Assembly (NCBI GenBank): GCA_937915925.1
Contig: CALGGM010000145.1
Coordinates: 1 to 22,861 of the forward strand
Source of the DNA: an uncultured Clostridia bacterium
GTDB lineage: Bacteria; Bacillota; Clostridia; Christensenellales; CAG-138
DNA length: 22,861 nucleotides
Direction: 5' to 3'
Part shown: piece by piece, positions 5,792 through 12,738 of the stretch
Position numbering within the stretch: position 1 is the first letter of the stretch
Layout: each line of letters begins with the position of its first letter
Notes under the pieces: generated by a model
Told to the model about the DNA's origin: nothing
The model's input: only the letters and a program-made list of their open reading frames with translations
Databases searched by the model: none
Made by a program: the position numbers and the translations under genes

Positions 5792-6334
5792 TCAGCGCGT
5801 AAAAACGGTAAAATCGCGCAGGCGGATCCGCACAAGTCCGAGGATATCCTCCGGCGCAAGGCAGCCCAAGGTCTCTTTTCTGCTGTCCTCGCCGTAATTG
5901 CGGTCGTCCGAGAGCACGAACACCTTGCCCTCCGGCACCGAGATCTTCGGAAAATCGATCGGCGCGCCCGCCTCATAGCGGCGCTCATCCATGCCGAACT
6001 GTCCGTCGATGATCAGAACGCCGTCCTTCGCCTCGACCGTTTCCCCGCCGAGCGCAACCACGCGCTTGATGAGCAGCGCGTCCGTTTCCGGATCGCGGAA
6101 CACGACCATGTCCCCGCGCTGATATTCGTGAAAATGCCGGTACATCCGATCGTAAAAGACCGTATCGCCCTCAATGAGCGTCGGCGACATGGATGCGTCG
6201 TCAATATACACCGGCGAAAACCACACGAACAGAAAGAGCATGACGATCGAAAGACCGAGCACGCCCGCAAAGATCCAGCTCATGAAGCCTTGTCTCAGAT
6301 GTTCTTTTCGATACCGTTCGGAACGCGTTTTCAT
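5792..6334 (-). CDS. lepB: Signal peptidase I (second of two)
   Basis: The product is 180 residues, a short Gram-positive type S26 signal peptidase that cleaves signal peptides at the outer face of the membrane. There is one membrane anchor (about 18-40). The nucleophile is S48 in DASMSPTL and the general-base lysine is K90 in LLIKRVVALGGETV; the box E-like motif VLSDDRNYGEDSR follows near 143. It begins two bases after the stop codon of the other signal peptidase gene and has no clear ribosome site, so translation is probably coupled. It is the last gene of the hydrolase-DUF951-lepB-lepB unit. Confidence 0.93.
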   Translation of the reverse strand: MKTRSERYRKEHLRQGFMSWIFAGVLGLSIVMLFLFVWFSPVYIDDASMSPTLIEGDTVFYDRMYRHFHEYQRGDMVVFRDPETDALLIKRVVALGGETVEAKDGVLIIDGQFGMDERRYEAGAPIDFPKISVPEGKVFVLSDDRNYGEDSRKETLGCLAPEDILGLVRIRLRDFTVFTR

Positions 6335-6336
6335 AT

Positions 6337-6945
6337 TCAGATCAGACGAAAATGATCAAAGGGAAACAGGACCAGCCGCACCTTGCCGACGACGCGGGAA
6401 AGCGGAATCGGACCGACGGTGTTGTAGCGCGAATCGCGGCTGACGGTGCGGTTGTCGCCGAGCACATATACGCTGTCAGTGGGAATAGTCTGTTTACGGA
6501 TATACTGATTGCCGATGCGATCCTCAGTAAGATACGGCTCGTCGACCTTTTCGCCGTTGACATACAGATCGCCGTCGACCGTTTCGATCGTGTCGCCGCC
6601 GACCGCCACCACGCGCTTGACGCGCGTCGCGTATTTCAAGCCCTGCTCCTCATAATACACGTCCGGATAATAGCAGAGGATGATGTCGCCGCGCTTCGGC
6701 GAAGTGAACGCGAAGGACATGCGGTTGACGATCATGACCTCGCCGTTTTCGAGCGTATCGAGCATGGAGCTGCCGTCCACGCGCACCGGATCGATCAGCA
6801 CCGCGCGGATCGACGCCATGATCATCACGATCATAATGAGGTACAGCACAAAATCGAGCGCACGCCAAACCGTGCCCCCGTCGAGGGATTCGTTGCGTTT
6901 TTCCGCTTCCTTCCGCAAAGCGGACAAGGTCTTTCGTTCCGGCAT
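6337..6945 (-). CDS. lepB: Signal peptidase I (first of two)
   Basis: The product is 202 residues. A charged cytoplasmic N-terminus is followed by one membrane span (about 32-48). S60 in DGSSMLDTL is the expected nucleophile and K110 in ATRVKRVVAVGGDTI the general base; VLGDNRTVSRDSR is the conserved C-terminal block. It differs from its downstream paralogue by a longer insert between the Ser and Lys regions (YYPDVYYEEQGLKY). The ATG overlaps the DUF951 stop codon (TAATG), which sets the start. A longer in-frame start at 7071 would overlap DUF951 almost wholly and is rejected. Two tandem paralogues suggest division of substrates, but which ones cannot be said. Confidence 0.93.
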   Translation of the reverse strand: MPERKTLSALRKEAEKRNESLDGGTVWRALDFVLYLIMIVMIMASIRAVLIDPVRVDGSSMLDTLENGEVMIVNRMSFAFTSPKRGDIILCYYPDVYYEEQGLKYATRVKRVVAVGGDTIETVDGDLYVNGEKVDEPYLTEDRIGNQYIRKQTIPTDSVYVLGDNRTVSRDSRYNTVGPIPLSRVVGKVRLVLFPFDHFRLI

Positions 6946-7139
6946 TACTCCGACTCTTTCCCGATGATTTTCTTCGCCGCCTTCAAAAAGGCGAGCCGAT
7001 CCAGCATCACGACGCGCCCGCATCCGCGGCATCTGATCTTGACGTCCGCGCCGACGCGCGTGATGATCCACGTATCGTCACCGCACGCGTGCGGCTTTTT
7101 CATGCGCACCGTATCCCCGAGCGCAAAGGTTTCGATCAT
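6945..7139 (-). CDS. DUF951 family small zinc-ribbon-like protein
   Basis: The product is 64 residues and matches the DUF951 pattern throughout: DTVRMKKPHACGDDTWIITRVGADVKIRCRGCGRVVMLDR, with C19 and the pair C37/C40 as probable metal ligands. Members are small, found across Bacillota and often located near the chromosome origin; their function is unknown. The start overlaps the stop codon of the hydrolase gene (ATGA), and its own stop overlaps the next start (TAATG), so it is locked into the operon by translation coupling. Confidence 0.92.
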   Translation of the reverse strand: MIETFALGDTVRMKKPHACGDDTWIITRVGADVKIRCRGCGRVVMLDRLAFLKAAKKIIGKESE

Positions 7140-8023
7140 GCTTCCTCTCCCTGATAGCGGATATAGCGGTCGACCGCCTCCGCGATCTGCGCCGCCTTTT
7201 CCTCGTGCATCCAGTGACCCGTGTTGCGGATGCCGTGATAGACGCTGTTCGGCAGAAGCTTCCGAATCTCGAACAGGCGATCCATCGGCTGCAGCTTATC
7301 CTCCTCGCCCCAGATGATGAAGAACTCGCGGTTCGCCTTCTGGATCTCGGAAAACGCGTACTCCTCGTCGAAGTTTCGGATCGCATACATGATTGCCTGC
7401 CGCGACGCGTGATCGTCGCAGGTCTTGAAATACTGCTCGACGACCTCGTCGGTGCAGACCGTGCCGTCGTAATAGAACAGCGGCAGATATTTTTGGAAAT
7501 CTTTTTTCCCGTACAGCTCGCGGTAGAAGGGACCGAGCGGGCGTTCGAGCCGACGGATCTTGTTCGGCATCTTTTCCGTAATGCCGCCGGGCGTCAGCGC
7601 GATGACCTTCATGAACCGATCGGGGTACTTTGCCGCCGCGAGCATCGTATACAGCGCGCCCATCGTCACGCCGAGCGCGTGCGTTTTTTTCACGCCGAGC
7701 GCGTCGAGGCACAGTACGATCACGTCCGCCATGGAATCCATGGAATAATTCAGCGACAGCGGACGGTCCGAATATCCGAAGCCCGGCAGCTCGATCGCAA
7801 CGACGCAGTAGGACTTCGCAAGGATCGGCATGATCTCGCGCCACGTATAGATCGACTGCGCCACCGAATGCACCAAAAGCAGCGGCTCGCCGCTTCCCAT
7901 CGTCAGATAATGGATGCGGCAGGGCTCCGGCTTTTCCTGTGCGCCGGGAAAGCCGGGAAGCTCGACGGTGATATAGTCTCCGATCAGATCGGAATTGACG
8001 ATCGGTCTGTAATTTTGTTTCAT
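7136..8023 (-). CDS. Alpha/beta hydrolase with Thr at the nucleophile position
   Basis: The product is 295 residues with an alpha/beta-hydrolase fold. The oxyanion segment HSVAQSIYTWRE is at 52-63 and the catalytic acid and base are probably D242 (WGEEDKLQP) and H270 (NTGHWMHEE). The nucleophile elbow reads ALGVTMGALY, so T120 stands where these enzymes have Ser (GxSxG). A lid domain covers about 140-215. The fold is that of the esterase, haloperoxidase and C-C hydrolase group; the substrate is unknown, and the Thr raises the question whether it is active as a hydrolase. The start at 8023 has AAGAGGTG upstream, and it is the first gene of the operon with DUF951 and two signal peptidases. Confidence 0.85.
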   Translation of the reverse strand: MKQNYRPIVNSDLIGDYITVELPGFPGAQEKPEPCRIHYLTMGSGEPLLLVHSVAQSIYTWREIMPILAKSYCVVAIELPGFGYSDRPLSLNYSMDSMADVIVLCLDALGVKKTHALGVTMGALYTMLAAAKYPDRFMKVIALTPGGITEKMPNKIRRLERPLGPFYRELYGKKDFQKYLPLFYYDGTVCTDEVVEQYFKTCDDHASRQAIMYAIRNFDEEYAFSEIQKANREFFIIWGEEDKLQPMDRLFEIRKLLPNSVYHGIRNTGHWMHEEKAAQIAEAVDRYIRYQGEEA

Positions 8024-8046
8024 AATGCACCTCTTATCGTAATTTG

Positions 8047-8075
8047 ATTATAGCGCCGCAGGCTGCATGATGCAA
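8047..8075 (-). promoter_or_regulatory. Promoter of the hydrolase-DUF951-lepB-lepB operon
   Basis: Minus-strand TTGCAT (8075-8070), 17 bases, TATAAT (8052-8047), giving a start point near 8040 and a leader of about 17 bases carrying the ribosome site. It points away from dnaA. Confidence 0.8.
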
Positions 8076-8241
8076 GGATGCGACGGAAAACTTTTCTTTT
8101 CGGACATATTTCTGTTGCAAATCGGACGACTTTTTTCTTTAGCTTGCCCAAAAAACGGGAACAGCCCGCAAAAAAGCGGCATATTTTTTGCGCGAACTGC
8201 GTTCTTTTTCGGAAAATGCGCTTTTCTTTCGCCCGGAATTC

Positions 8242-8250
8242 TGTTATGAT
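8242..8250 (+). promoter_or_regulatory. Extended -10 promoter candidate of dnaA
   Basis: TG-T-TATGAT is an extended -10 element with only a weak -35 region (TTTTCT, 8222-8227). The start point would be near 8257 and the leader about 58 bases. No DnaA-box consensus is seen in the 8024-8314 intergenic stretch; the rest of it is unusually T-rich on the plus strand but holds no other recognised feature. Confidence 0.5.
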
Positions 8251-8314
8251 AAGAACGGTAGAAAAGCGTCGCAGAAACGACTTCTGTTTCTTGCACGCAA
8301 GATTGGGGAAAACC

Positions 8315-9634
8315 ATGGAAGAACTCAAAAAAATCTGGTACGACACGCGGGAAAACATTCGCCCGCAGATCTCCGCGGTGACGTTCCACCGCTGGATCGA
8401 CGCGCTCGATCCGGTCGTCGTGCAAAACGGGATCCTTGTTCTGGAAGCGACGGACGACGTCGTGAAAAATACGATCACGGAATACTATTCCGATTACATC
8501 CGCGCCGCCGTGCAGAAGACGGACCCGGATATTTTGGACGTACTGCTGATCCTGCCCGCGCAGCGCAGGGATTTTGTGCATCCCGCGAACGAGGAGATCT
8601 CTTTAAACTCGCTGACGCTGAACCCGAAGTACACGTTCGACACGTTCGTCGTCGGCAAGTCCAACGACTTTGCGCATGCGGCGTCGCTCGCGGTCGTGGA
8701 AGCGCCGGGCAGAGCGTATAACCCGCTGTTTCTGTACGGCGGCGTGGGGCTCGGCAAAACGCATCTGATGCATGCCATCGGACATGCCGTGAAGGAAGCG
8801 AACCCCGCGGCGCGCATCGTGTACGTCACGAGCGAAATGTTTACGAACGATCTGATCGAGGCGTTAAGAGCCGGCAAGAATGTCGAGTTCCGGCAGCGGT
8901 ATCGGAACATCGATCTTCTGATGATCGACGACATTCAGTTTATCGCGGGAAAGCAGTCGGTGCAGGAGGAGTTCTTCAACACGTTCAACACGCTGCATAA
9001 CGCCGGAAAGCAGATCGTCATCAGCTCCGACCGTCCGCCGAAGGAGATCAAGGCGCTCGAGGAGCGTCTTTCCTCCCGCTTTGAATGGGGGCTTGTCGCG
9101 GATATTCAGATCCCGGATCTCGAAACGCGTACCGCAATTTTGAGAAACCGCGCGCAGAACGATCACATCGAGATTGACGATGAGATCATCAACTTCATTG
9201 CGGAAAACATTGTGGACAACATCCGAAAGCTTGAGGGCAGCCTGAACCGCGTCGCGGCGTACGCAAGGTTGAAACGCCTGCCGATCACATTAAGCCTTGC
9301 GAAGGAAGCGATGAAGGACATGCTTCCGCAGAAAAAGGTGATCGAGATCACGCCGGAGCGCATCCGCGAAACGGTGGCGGAATATTTCTCCGTGCCGATC
9401 GAGAGCCTGCTTTCGCAGCGGCGCGACAAGGAAGTGGTCATGCCGCGGCAGATCGCGATGTATTTCTGCCACAAGCTTTTGAGCCTTCCTTATAAACGGA
9501 TCGCGATCCTGTTCGACCGCAACGATCACACGACGGCGATCTCCGCGTGCAATAAAATCGCGCAGATGATCAACGAGGACAAGTCCTTCGCGAACACGAT
9601 CGAAAGCATCGAGAACCGGATCAAAGAGGGTTGA
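8315..9634 (+). CDS. dnaA: Chromosomal replication initiator protein DnaA
   Basis: The product is 439 residues. DnaA binds origin boxes, forms an ATP-dependent filament and melts the origin. Domain I covers about 1-80 (WYDTRENIRPQISAVTFHRWI); the linker domain II is very short (about 81-100). Domain III is the AAA+ module with Walker A GGVGLGKTH (142-150), Walker B LLMIDDIQF (201-209), the arginine-finger region RLSSRFEWGL (251-260) and sensor II IRKLEGSLNRV (303-313). Domain IV is about 345-439 with MPRQIAMYF and the signature helix FDRNDHTTAISAC (400-412). The signature departs from the usual FGGRDHTTVxHAC; S410 sits at the position of E. coli H439. The ATG at 8315 fits the conserved N-terminus; longer in-frame starts upstream encode no conserved sequence. 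It is divergent from the hydrolase operon and followed by a probable oriC and dnaN. Confidence 0.98.
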   Translation: MEELKKIWYDTRENIRPQISAVTFHRWIDALDPVVVQNGILVLEATDDVVKNTITEYYSDYIRAAVQKTDPDILDVLLILPAQRRDFVHPANEEISLNSLTLNPKYTFDTFVVGKSNDFAHAASLAVVEAPGRAYNPLFLYGGVGLGKTHLMHAIGHAVKEANPAARIVYVTSEMFTNDLIEALRAGKNVEFRQRYRNIDLLMIDDIQFIAGKQSVQEEFFNTFNTLHNAGKQIVISSDRPPKEIKALEERLSSRFEWGLVADIQIPDLETRTAILRNRAQNDHIEIDDEIINFIAENIVDNIRKLEGSLNRVAAYARLKRLPITLSLAKEAMKDMLPQKKVIEITPERIRETVAEYFSVPIESLLSQRRDKEVVMPRQIAMYFCHKLLSLPYKRIAILFDRNDHTTAISACNKIAQMINEDKSFANTIESIENRIKEG

Positions 9635-9888
9635 CTTTTCCACAAACCGTGTGTTTGTAAAGTGGAAGGTTTTGGGATAACGGGGGCAAGACGGAAAACG
9701 TGGAAAAGAAGGGATTCTTTCCACACCGCGTCCGCAGGGTTTCCCACCCGAAAAAGCCAATCGGCGCGGAGAGAAACGGCGGTTTTCCGTTTTTTCCACA
9801 CCCCTACTGATACGACTACTGAATCAATACAGAAACCGATCAAAAAAAATGAGCACAAATGGTGGATAACCGCCGGAAAGGAATCGTT
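9635..9888 (+). other. oriC: Probable origin of replication (oriC) between dnaA and dnaN
   Basis: The 254-base gap has five DnaA-box-like sites: TTTTCCACA (9636-9644), TTTTCCACG (9707-9699, minus), CTTTCCACA (9717-9725), TTTTCCACA (9792-9800) and TTATCCACC (9869-9861, minus). The fourth is followed by CCCC and then TACTGATACGACTACTGA (9805-9822), which resembles the DnaA-box / GC-rich clamp / DnaA-trio layout of the B. subtilis unwinding region. An A-rich tract (9841-9849) follows. The position between dnaA and dnaN is the usual one in Bacillota. Box consensus here is TTTTCCACA rather than TTATCCACA. Confidence 0.8.
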
Positions 9889-10983
9889 ATGAAGTTTACC
9901 ATGCAAACGGAAGACCTCGCATCGGGCGTTCTCTCCGTGATCAAAGCGCTGCCCGCGCGTTCCGCAATGCCCGTTCTGGAAGGCGTAATGATCGAAGCGA
10001 CTAACGAAGGTCTGCATCTGACCTGCTCCGATCTGATGTTCCAAAAGGAATGCTTTCTGCCCGCGACCGTCGAGGAAGAAGGAACGTGTATCTTAAAAGG
10101 AAAGTTTTTGGCGGATATCTTAAGAAAGCTGCCGAACGAACCGTTGAGCGCGGAGCTGGAAGGTCTGATTTTGAAGATCAAGAGCGGACGCGTCAGACAG
10201 AGACTGCAGTGCATCGAGTTTGACGAGTACCCGACGATGCGCGCAAAGGGCGACGTGGTGGATATCCGCGTGAACGCGCAGCAGCTGAAGAACATGATCG
10301 ACCATACGGTGTTCGCGGTCTCGCAGGACGATTCCCGTCCGGTGCTCACCGGCGCGCTCGTGGAAGCGAAGGAGGACGTGCTGACCTTTGTTGCGACCGA
10401 CTCTTTCCAGTTTGCGATGACCTCGCTGCATACCGAAAACGCCGGCGTCGACAAGCACACGATCGTGCAGGGCAAGGTTTTAAACGAGATCGCGAAGATG
10501 GCGGAGGAGACCGAAAAGGACGTCACGCTGTCGATGACGCAGACGCATCTGACCGTGCAGATCAACGACACCAGACTGACCGCACGGCTTTTGGACGGCA
10601 ATTACATTGATTACAAGCGCATCATTCCGAAGGAGTGCAAAACGCGCGTGCTCGTCAACACCGCGGATCTGTACACGATGACCGACCGTGCGCAGCTGAT
10701 CGCACGCGAGGGCAACAACAGCGTCGTGCTGCACTTTGAAGGCGACACGCTGACGATGAGCGCCGAGAGCTTCGTCGGCCGCGGCGAGGACACGATGGAG
10801 GTCAGCATCGTCGGAGATCCGATCGACATCGCGTTCAATCCGAAATACATCATCAATATTCTTCGCAACATCTCGGACGAAACGGTCTATCTCGAATTCA
10901 ACAGCCCGATCAGCCCGTGCGTCATCCGTCCCGTGCAGGGCGACGCATATCTTTACTTGATCGTCCCAATGCGCGTGTATTAA
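9889..10983 (+). CDS. dnaN: DNA polymerase III beta subunit (sliding clamp)
   Basis: The product is 364 residues. The beta clamp encircles DNA as a dimer and tethers the replicative polymerase. The N-terminal domain begins MKFTMQTEDLASGVLSVIKALPARSAMPVLEG, which matches the family pattern; the second domain is around FAVSQDDSRPVLTGAL and the third around DYKRIIPKE. The C-terminus ends in SPCVIRPVQGDAYLYLIVPMRVY; the usual ending is PMRL or PMRI plus a residue or two, part of the peptide-binding pocket. GGAAAGGA precedes the ATG. Hairpin array C starts within a few bases of the stop codon. recF, normally next, is absent. Confidence 0.97.
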   Translation: MKFTMQTEDLASGVLSVIKALPARSAMPVLEGVMIEATNEGLHLTCSDLMFQKECFLPATVEEEGTCILKGKFLADILRKLPNEPLSAELEGLILKIKSGRVRQRLQCIEFDEYPTMRAKGDVVDIRVNAQQLKNMIDHTVFAVSQDDSRPVLTGALVEAKEDVLTFVATDSFQFAMTSLHTENAGVDKHTIVQGKVLNEIAKMAEETEKDVTLSMTQTHLTVQINDTRLTARLLDGNYIDYKRIIPKECKTRVLVNTADLYTMTDRAQLIAREGNNSVVLHFEGDTLTMSAESFVGRGEDTMEVSIVGDPIDIAFNPKYIINILRNISDETVYLEFNSPISPCVIRPVQGDAYLYLIVPMRVY

Positions 10984-10985
10984 AA

Positions 10986-11085
10986 ATGACAACATAGTTG
11001 TCATTTCATGCGCCGCAGGCGCAATTCATGTGCGAAGCACAATTCATGTCCGCAGGACAATTCATGCACCGAAGGTGCGATTCAT
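10986..11085 (+). repeat. Hairpin array C: five triloop hairpins after dnaN
   Basis: Head hairpin ATGACAAC-ata-GTTGTCAT (10986-11004), then units spaced by (A/G)(A/T)TTCAT: GCGCC-gca-GGCGC (11010-11022), GTGC-gaa-GCAC (11030-11040), GTCC-gca-GGAC (11048-11058) and GCACC-gaa-GGTGC (11066-11078), closing with GATTCATTGA. All pair perfectly. The array begins three bases after the dnaN stop codon and would be in the dnaN transcript. Confidence 0.92.
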
Positions 11086-11090
11086 TGATC

Positions 11091-11116
11091 CGCGAAAAGC
11101 TTGACGCTTTTCAGCG
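11091..11116. repeat. Imperfect hairpin between array C and the next element
   Basis: GAAAAGC (11094-11100) pairs with GCTTTTC (11106-11112) over TTGAC, with a bulged extension of three more pairs (CGC/GCG). There is no T-run after it, so termination is unlikely. Confidence 0.5.
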
Positions 11117-11119
11117 TAC

Positions 11120-11218
11120 CACCTCATCCGTCTCGGCTTCGCCGAGCCACCTTCCCCATCAAGGGGAAGGCTTTTGGTTGCGTATATATAGGCTTCTCCG
11201 CGAAGCAGTGATGAGGTG
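11120..11218. repeat. MITE-like intergenic element with 9-bp terminal inverted repeats
   Basis: CACCTCATC (11120-11128) and GATGAGGTG (11210-11218) form terminal inverted repeats. Inside are three further hairpins: CTCGGC-ttc-GCCGAG, CCTTCCCC/GGGGAAGG (11149-11170 region) and GCTTC/GAAGC near the right end. No open frame is present. Elements with this CTCGGCTTCGCCGAG-plus-CTTCCCC architecture are familiar in Clostridia intergenic DNA. Confidence 0.65.
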
Positions 11219-11242
11219 TCATTGAACCGCACGAAACACGGC

Positions 11243-11261
11243 GGGCGGATGCGATCCGCCC
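11243..11261. repeat. 8-bp hairpin GGGCGGAT/ATCCGCCC
   Basis: GGGCGGAT (11243-11250), loop gcg, ATCCGCCC (11254-11261), followed by CCTACGG. It is a perfect triloop hairpin but lacks the AATTCAT spacers of the arrays, so it belongs to another repeat type. Confidence 0.6.
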
Positions 11262-11290
11262 CTACGGTTAAAATACACCTTGTAACGTCC

Positions 11291-11330
11291 GTTAAAAAAA
11301 GATGCTGAGAAACGCTCTCAGCATCCTTTT
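11291..11330. terminator. Bidirectional intrinsic terminator between dnaN and the LRR operon
   Basis: GATGCTGAGA (11301-11310) pairs exactly with TCTCAGCATC (11316-11325). It is followed by CTTTTT on the plus strand and, on the minus strand, by TTTTTTT (11300-11294). It would end both dnaN-direction transcripts and those of the convergent LRR operon. Confidence 0.92.
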
Positions 11331-11340
11331 TATATTGTCT

Positions 11341-12723
11341 TTATTTGATCTGATAGTCGAGGTTATAGCCGTCGTTCAGGATCGCGTCGCCTGCCAGGAT
11401 TCCTTCAGTGTCGTTCTTCGCGACGATGAAGGTTTTCAGCTTCGGGCATTGCGGCAGGTAATCGTAATAATCCGAGAAGGAAAGCGGGCAGCCGGCGAGG
11501 TCGACGGTCTTCAGCTTCTTGAACTTCGGGAAGTAGGAAAGGTCGTTTACGCCGGTATTGAAGATCTTCAGATCGGTCAGATTCTTCAGGGACGTCAGCG
11601 GCTTCACGGTTTTCAGCTTCTTGTTGTTTCCGACGTTTATGAGCATCAGCGACTGCATCGAGGAAAGCGCCGATACGTCCGTGATGCTGTTGGTGTAAAG
11701 ATACAGCGTATCGAGTGCGTCAAGATCCGTCAGGTCTTCAAGATCCGCGTTGTTCAGCCGGTTGTCGCCGAGGTTCAGCCATTCGAGATTTTTCAGGTTT
11801 TTCAGTGCGGAAATATCGTCGATCGCGTTGTGGCACAGATTCAGATGCGTGAGATTCTTGAGATCGGCAATCCAATCAATGTCGGTCATCCTTCTTCCGC
11901 CCTTATCCGTTCCGCAGGATTTCAGTTCAAGATAGTTTAATTTCGTCAGCTTGGAAAGCGGCTCATACGTATCGAACCACACATAATCGAGATCGAGCGT
12001 TCTGAGGTTCGGACACAGCGTTACAAGCGTTTCGACCTCTTCCCTTGTGATGTGCGTGAAATGTCCCTTGCTGTCGCCGTTGACGCCGTCCTTGCCGAGG
12101 ATCTCGGTCGTGCCGGTTTCGATCTGCACGCCGCCGAAATAGAAGGTTGCGGGCGTCGGCGTCGGCGAAGGCGTGGGCGTCGGAGTGGGCTCCGGGCTCG
12201 GGGTCGGCGTAGGCGTCGGATCCTCTTTTTTTGTCGGAGGCGTTACAGTCGGCTGATCCGGTACCGTCGGATAGGAAGCGGGCGCGCCGCTCTGCGTTTC
12301 GACCGTGATATTGTCCGATTCACCGCCGTCGAGCTTTTCGGGCATCGAAAAACTCATGGAGGAAAAGCCCCATCCGTTCGTTTCCGGATTTTTGACGAAG
12401 ATCGCATTCATCGAGATGGAATACGGCTCGCCGTTCTTTTCGCATCTCACATCCATGTCGGCGTAATCGGCGATATAGAGATAGCCGTCCTGCGCTTCGG
12501 AGTATACGTCATGCTTCGTTTGATGGGAAACGTACGCATACCCGTCGAAGGATTGATTCATGACGCCGACGATGAAGTTTGTCGCGACCGCGTCCGGCAC
12601 GCCCTCCGAATCGGACAGCTTGACGCGCTGTACCTGTGATTGCTGCGTCTGACCGCATCCGAACGCCGAAAGGAGAAACAATGCAGCGAGCAGCAGCGAA
12701 AGAAAAACGACCCTCTTTTTCAT
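11341..12723 (-). CDS. Leucine-rich-repeat lipoprotein (internalin-like)
   Basis: The product is 460 residues. The N-terminus is a lipoprotein signal with cleavage before C23 (LSAFGC). A first domain (about 30-145) has no recognised family and is followed by a Pro-Thr linker (about 151-191, mostly PT repeats). A run of roughly eight to nine leucine-rich repeats occupies about 225-445, with units such as LKNLTHLNLCHNAIDDISAL and LKNLEWLNLGDNRL, the 22-residue type seen in internalin-like proteins. It probably sits on the outer face of the membrane, with the linker lifting the LRR domain through the wall as a binding surface. The ligand is unknown. The start has GAGGGG upstream and lies 15 bases after the phosphoesterase gene, so it is the last gene of that operon. 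Confidence 0.88.
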   Translation of the reverse strand: MKKRVVFLSLLLAALFLLSAFGCGQTQQSQVQRVKLSDSEGVPDAVATNFIVGVMNQSFDGYAYVSHQTKHDVYSEAQDGYLYIADYADMDVRCEKNGEPYSISMNAIFVKNPETNGWGFSSMSFSMPEKLDGGESDNITVETQSGAPASYPTVPDQPTVTPPTKKEDPTPTPTPSPEPTPTPTPSPTPTPATFYFGGVQIETGTTEILGKDGVNGDSKGHFTHITREEVETLVTLCPNLRTLDLDYVWFDTYEPLSKLTKLNYLELKSCGTDKGGRRMTDIDWIADLKNLTHLNLCHNAIDDISALKNLKNLEWLNLGDNRLNNADLEDLTDLDALDTLYLYTNSITDVSALSSMQSLMLINVGNNKKLKTVKPLTSLKNLTDLKIFNTGVNDLSYFPKFKKLKTVDLAGCPLSFSDYYDYLPQCPKLKTFIVAKNDTEGILAGDAILNDGYNLDYQIK

Positions 12724-12738
12724 AGCAATACCCCTCTT

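Noticed and set aside
8078..8314. Upstream extension of dnaA
   Set aside because: The extension covers the promoter and encodes nothing conserved; the normal DnaA domain I begins at 8315.
8024..8314. oriC upstream of dnaA
   Set aside because: I found no TTATNCACA-like boxes there, while the dnaA-dnaN gap has five and a trio-like sequence.
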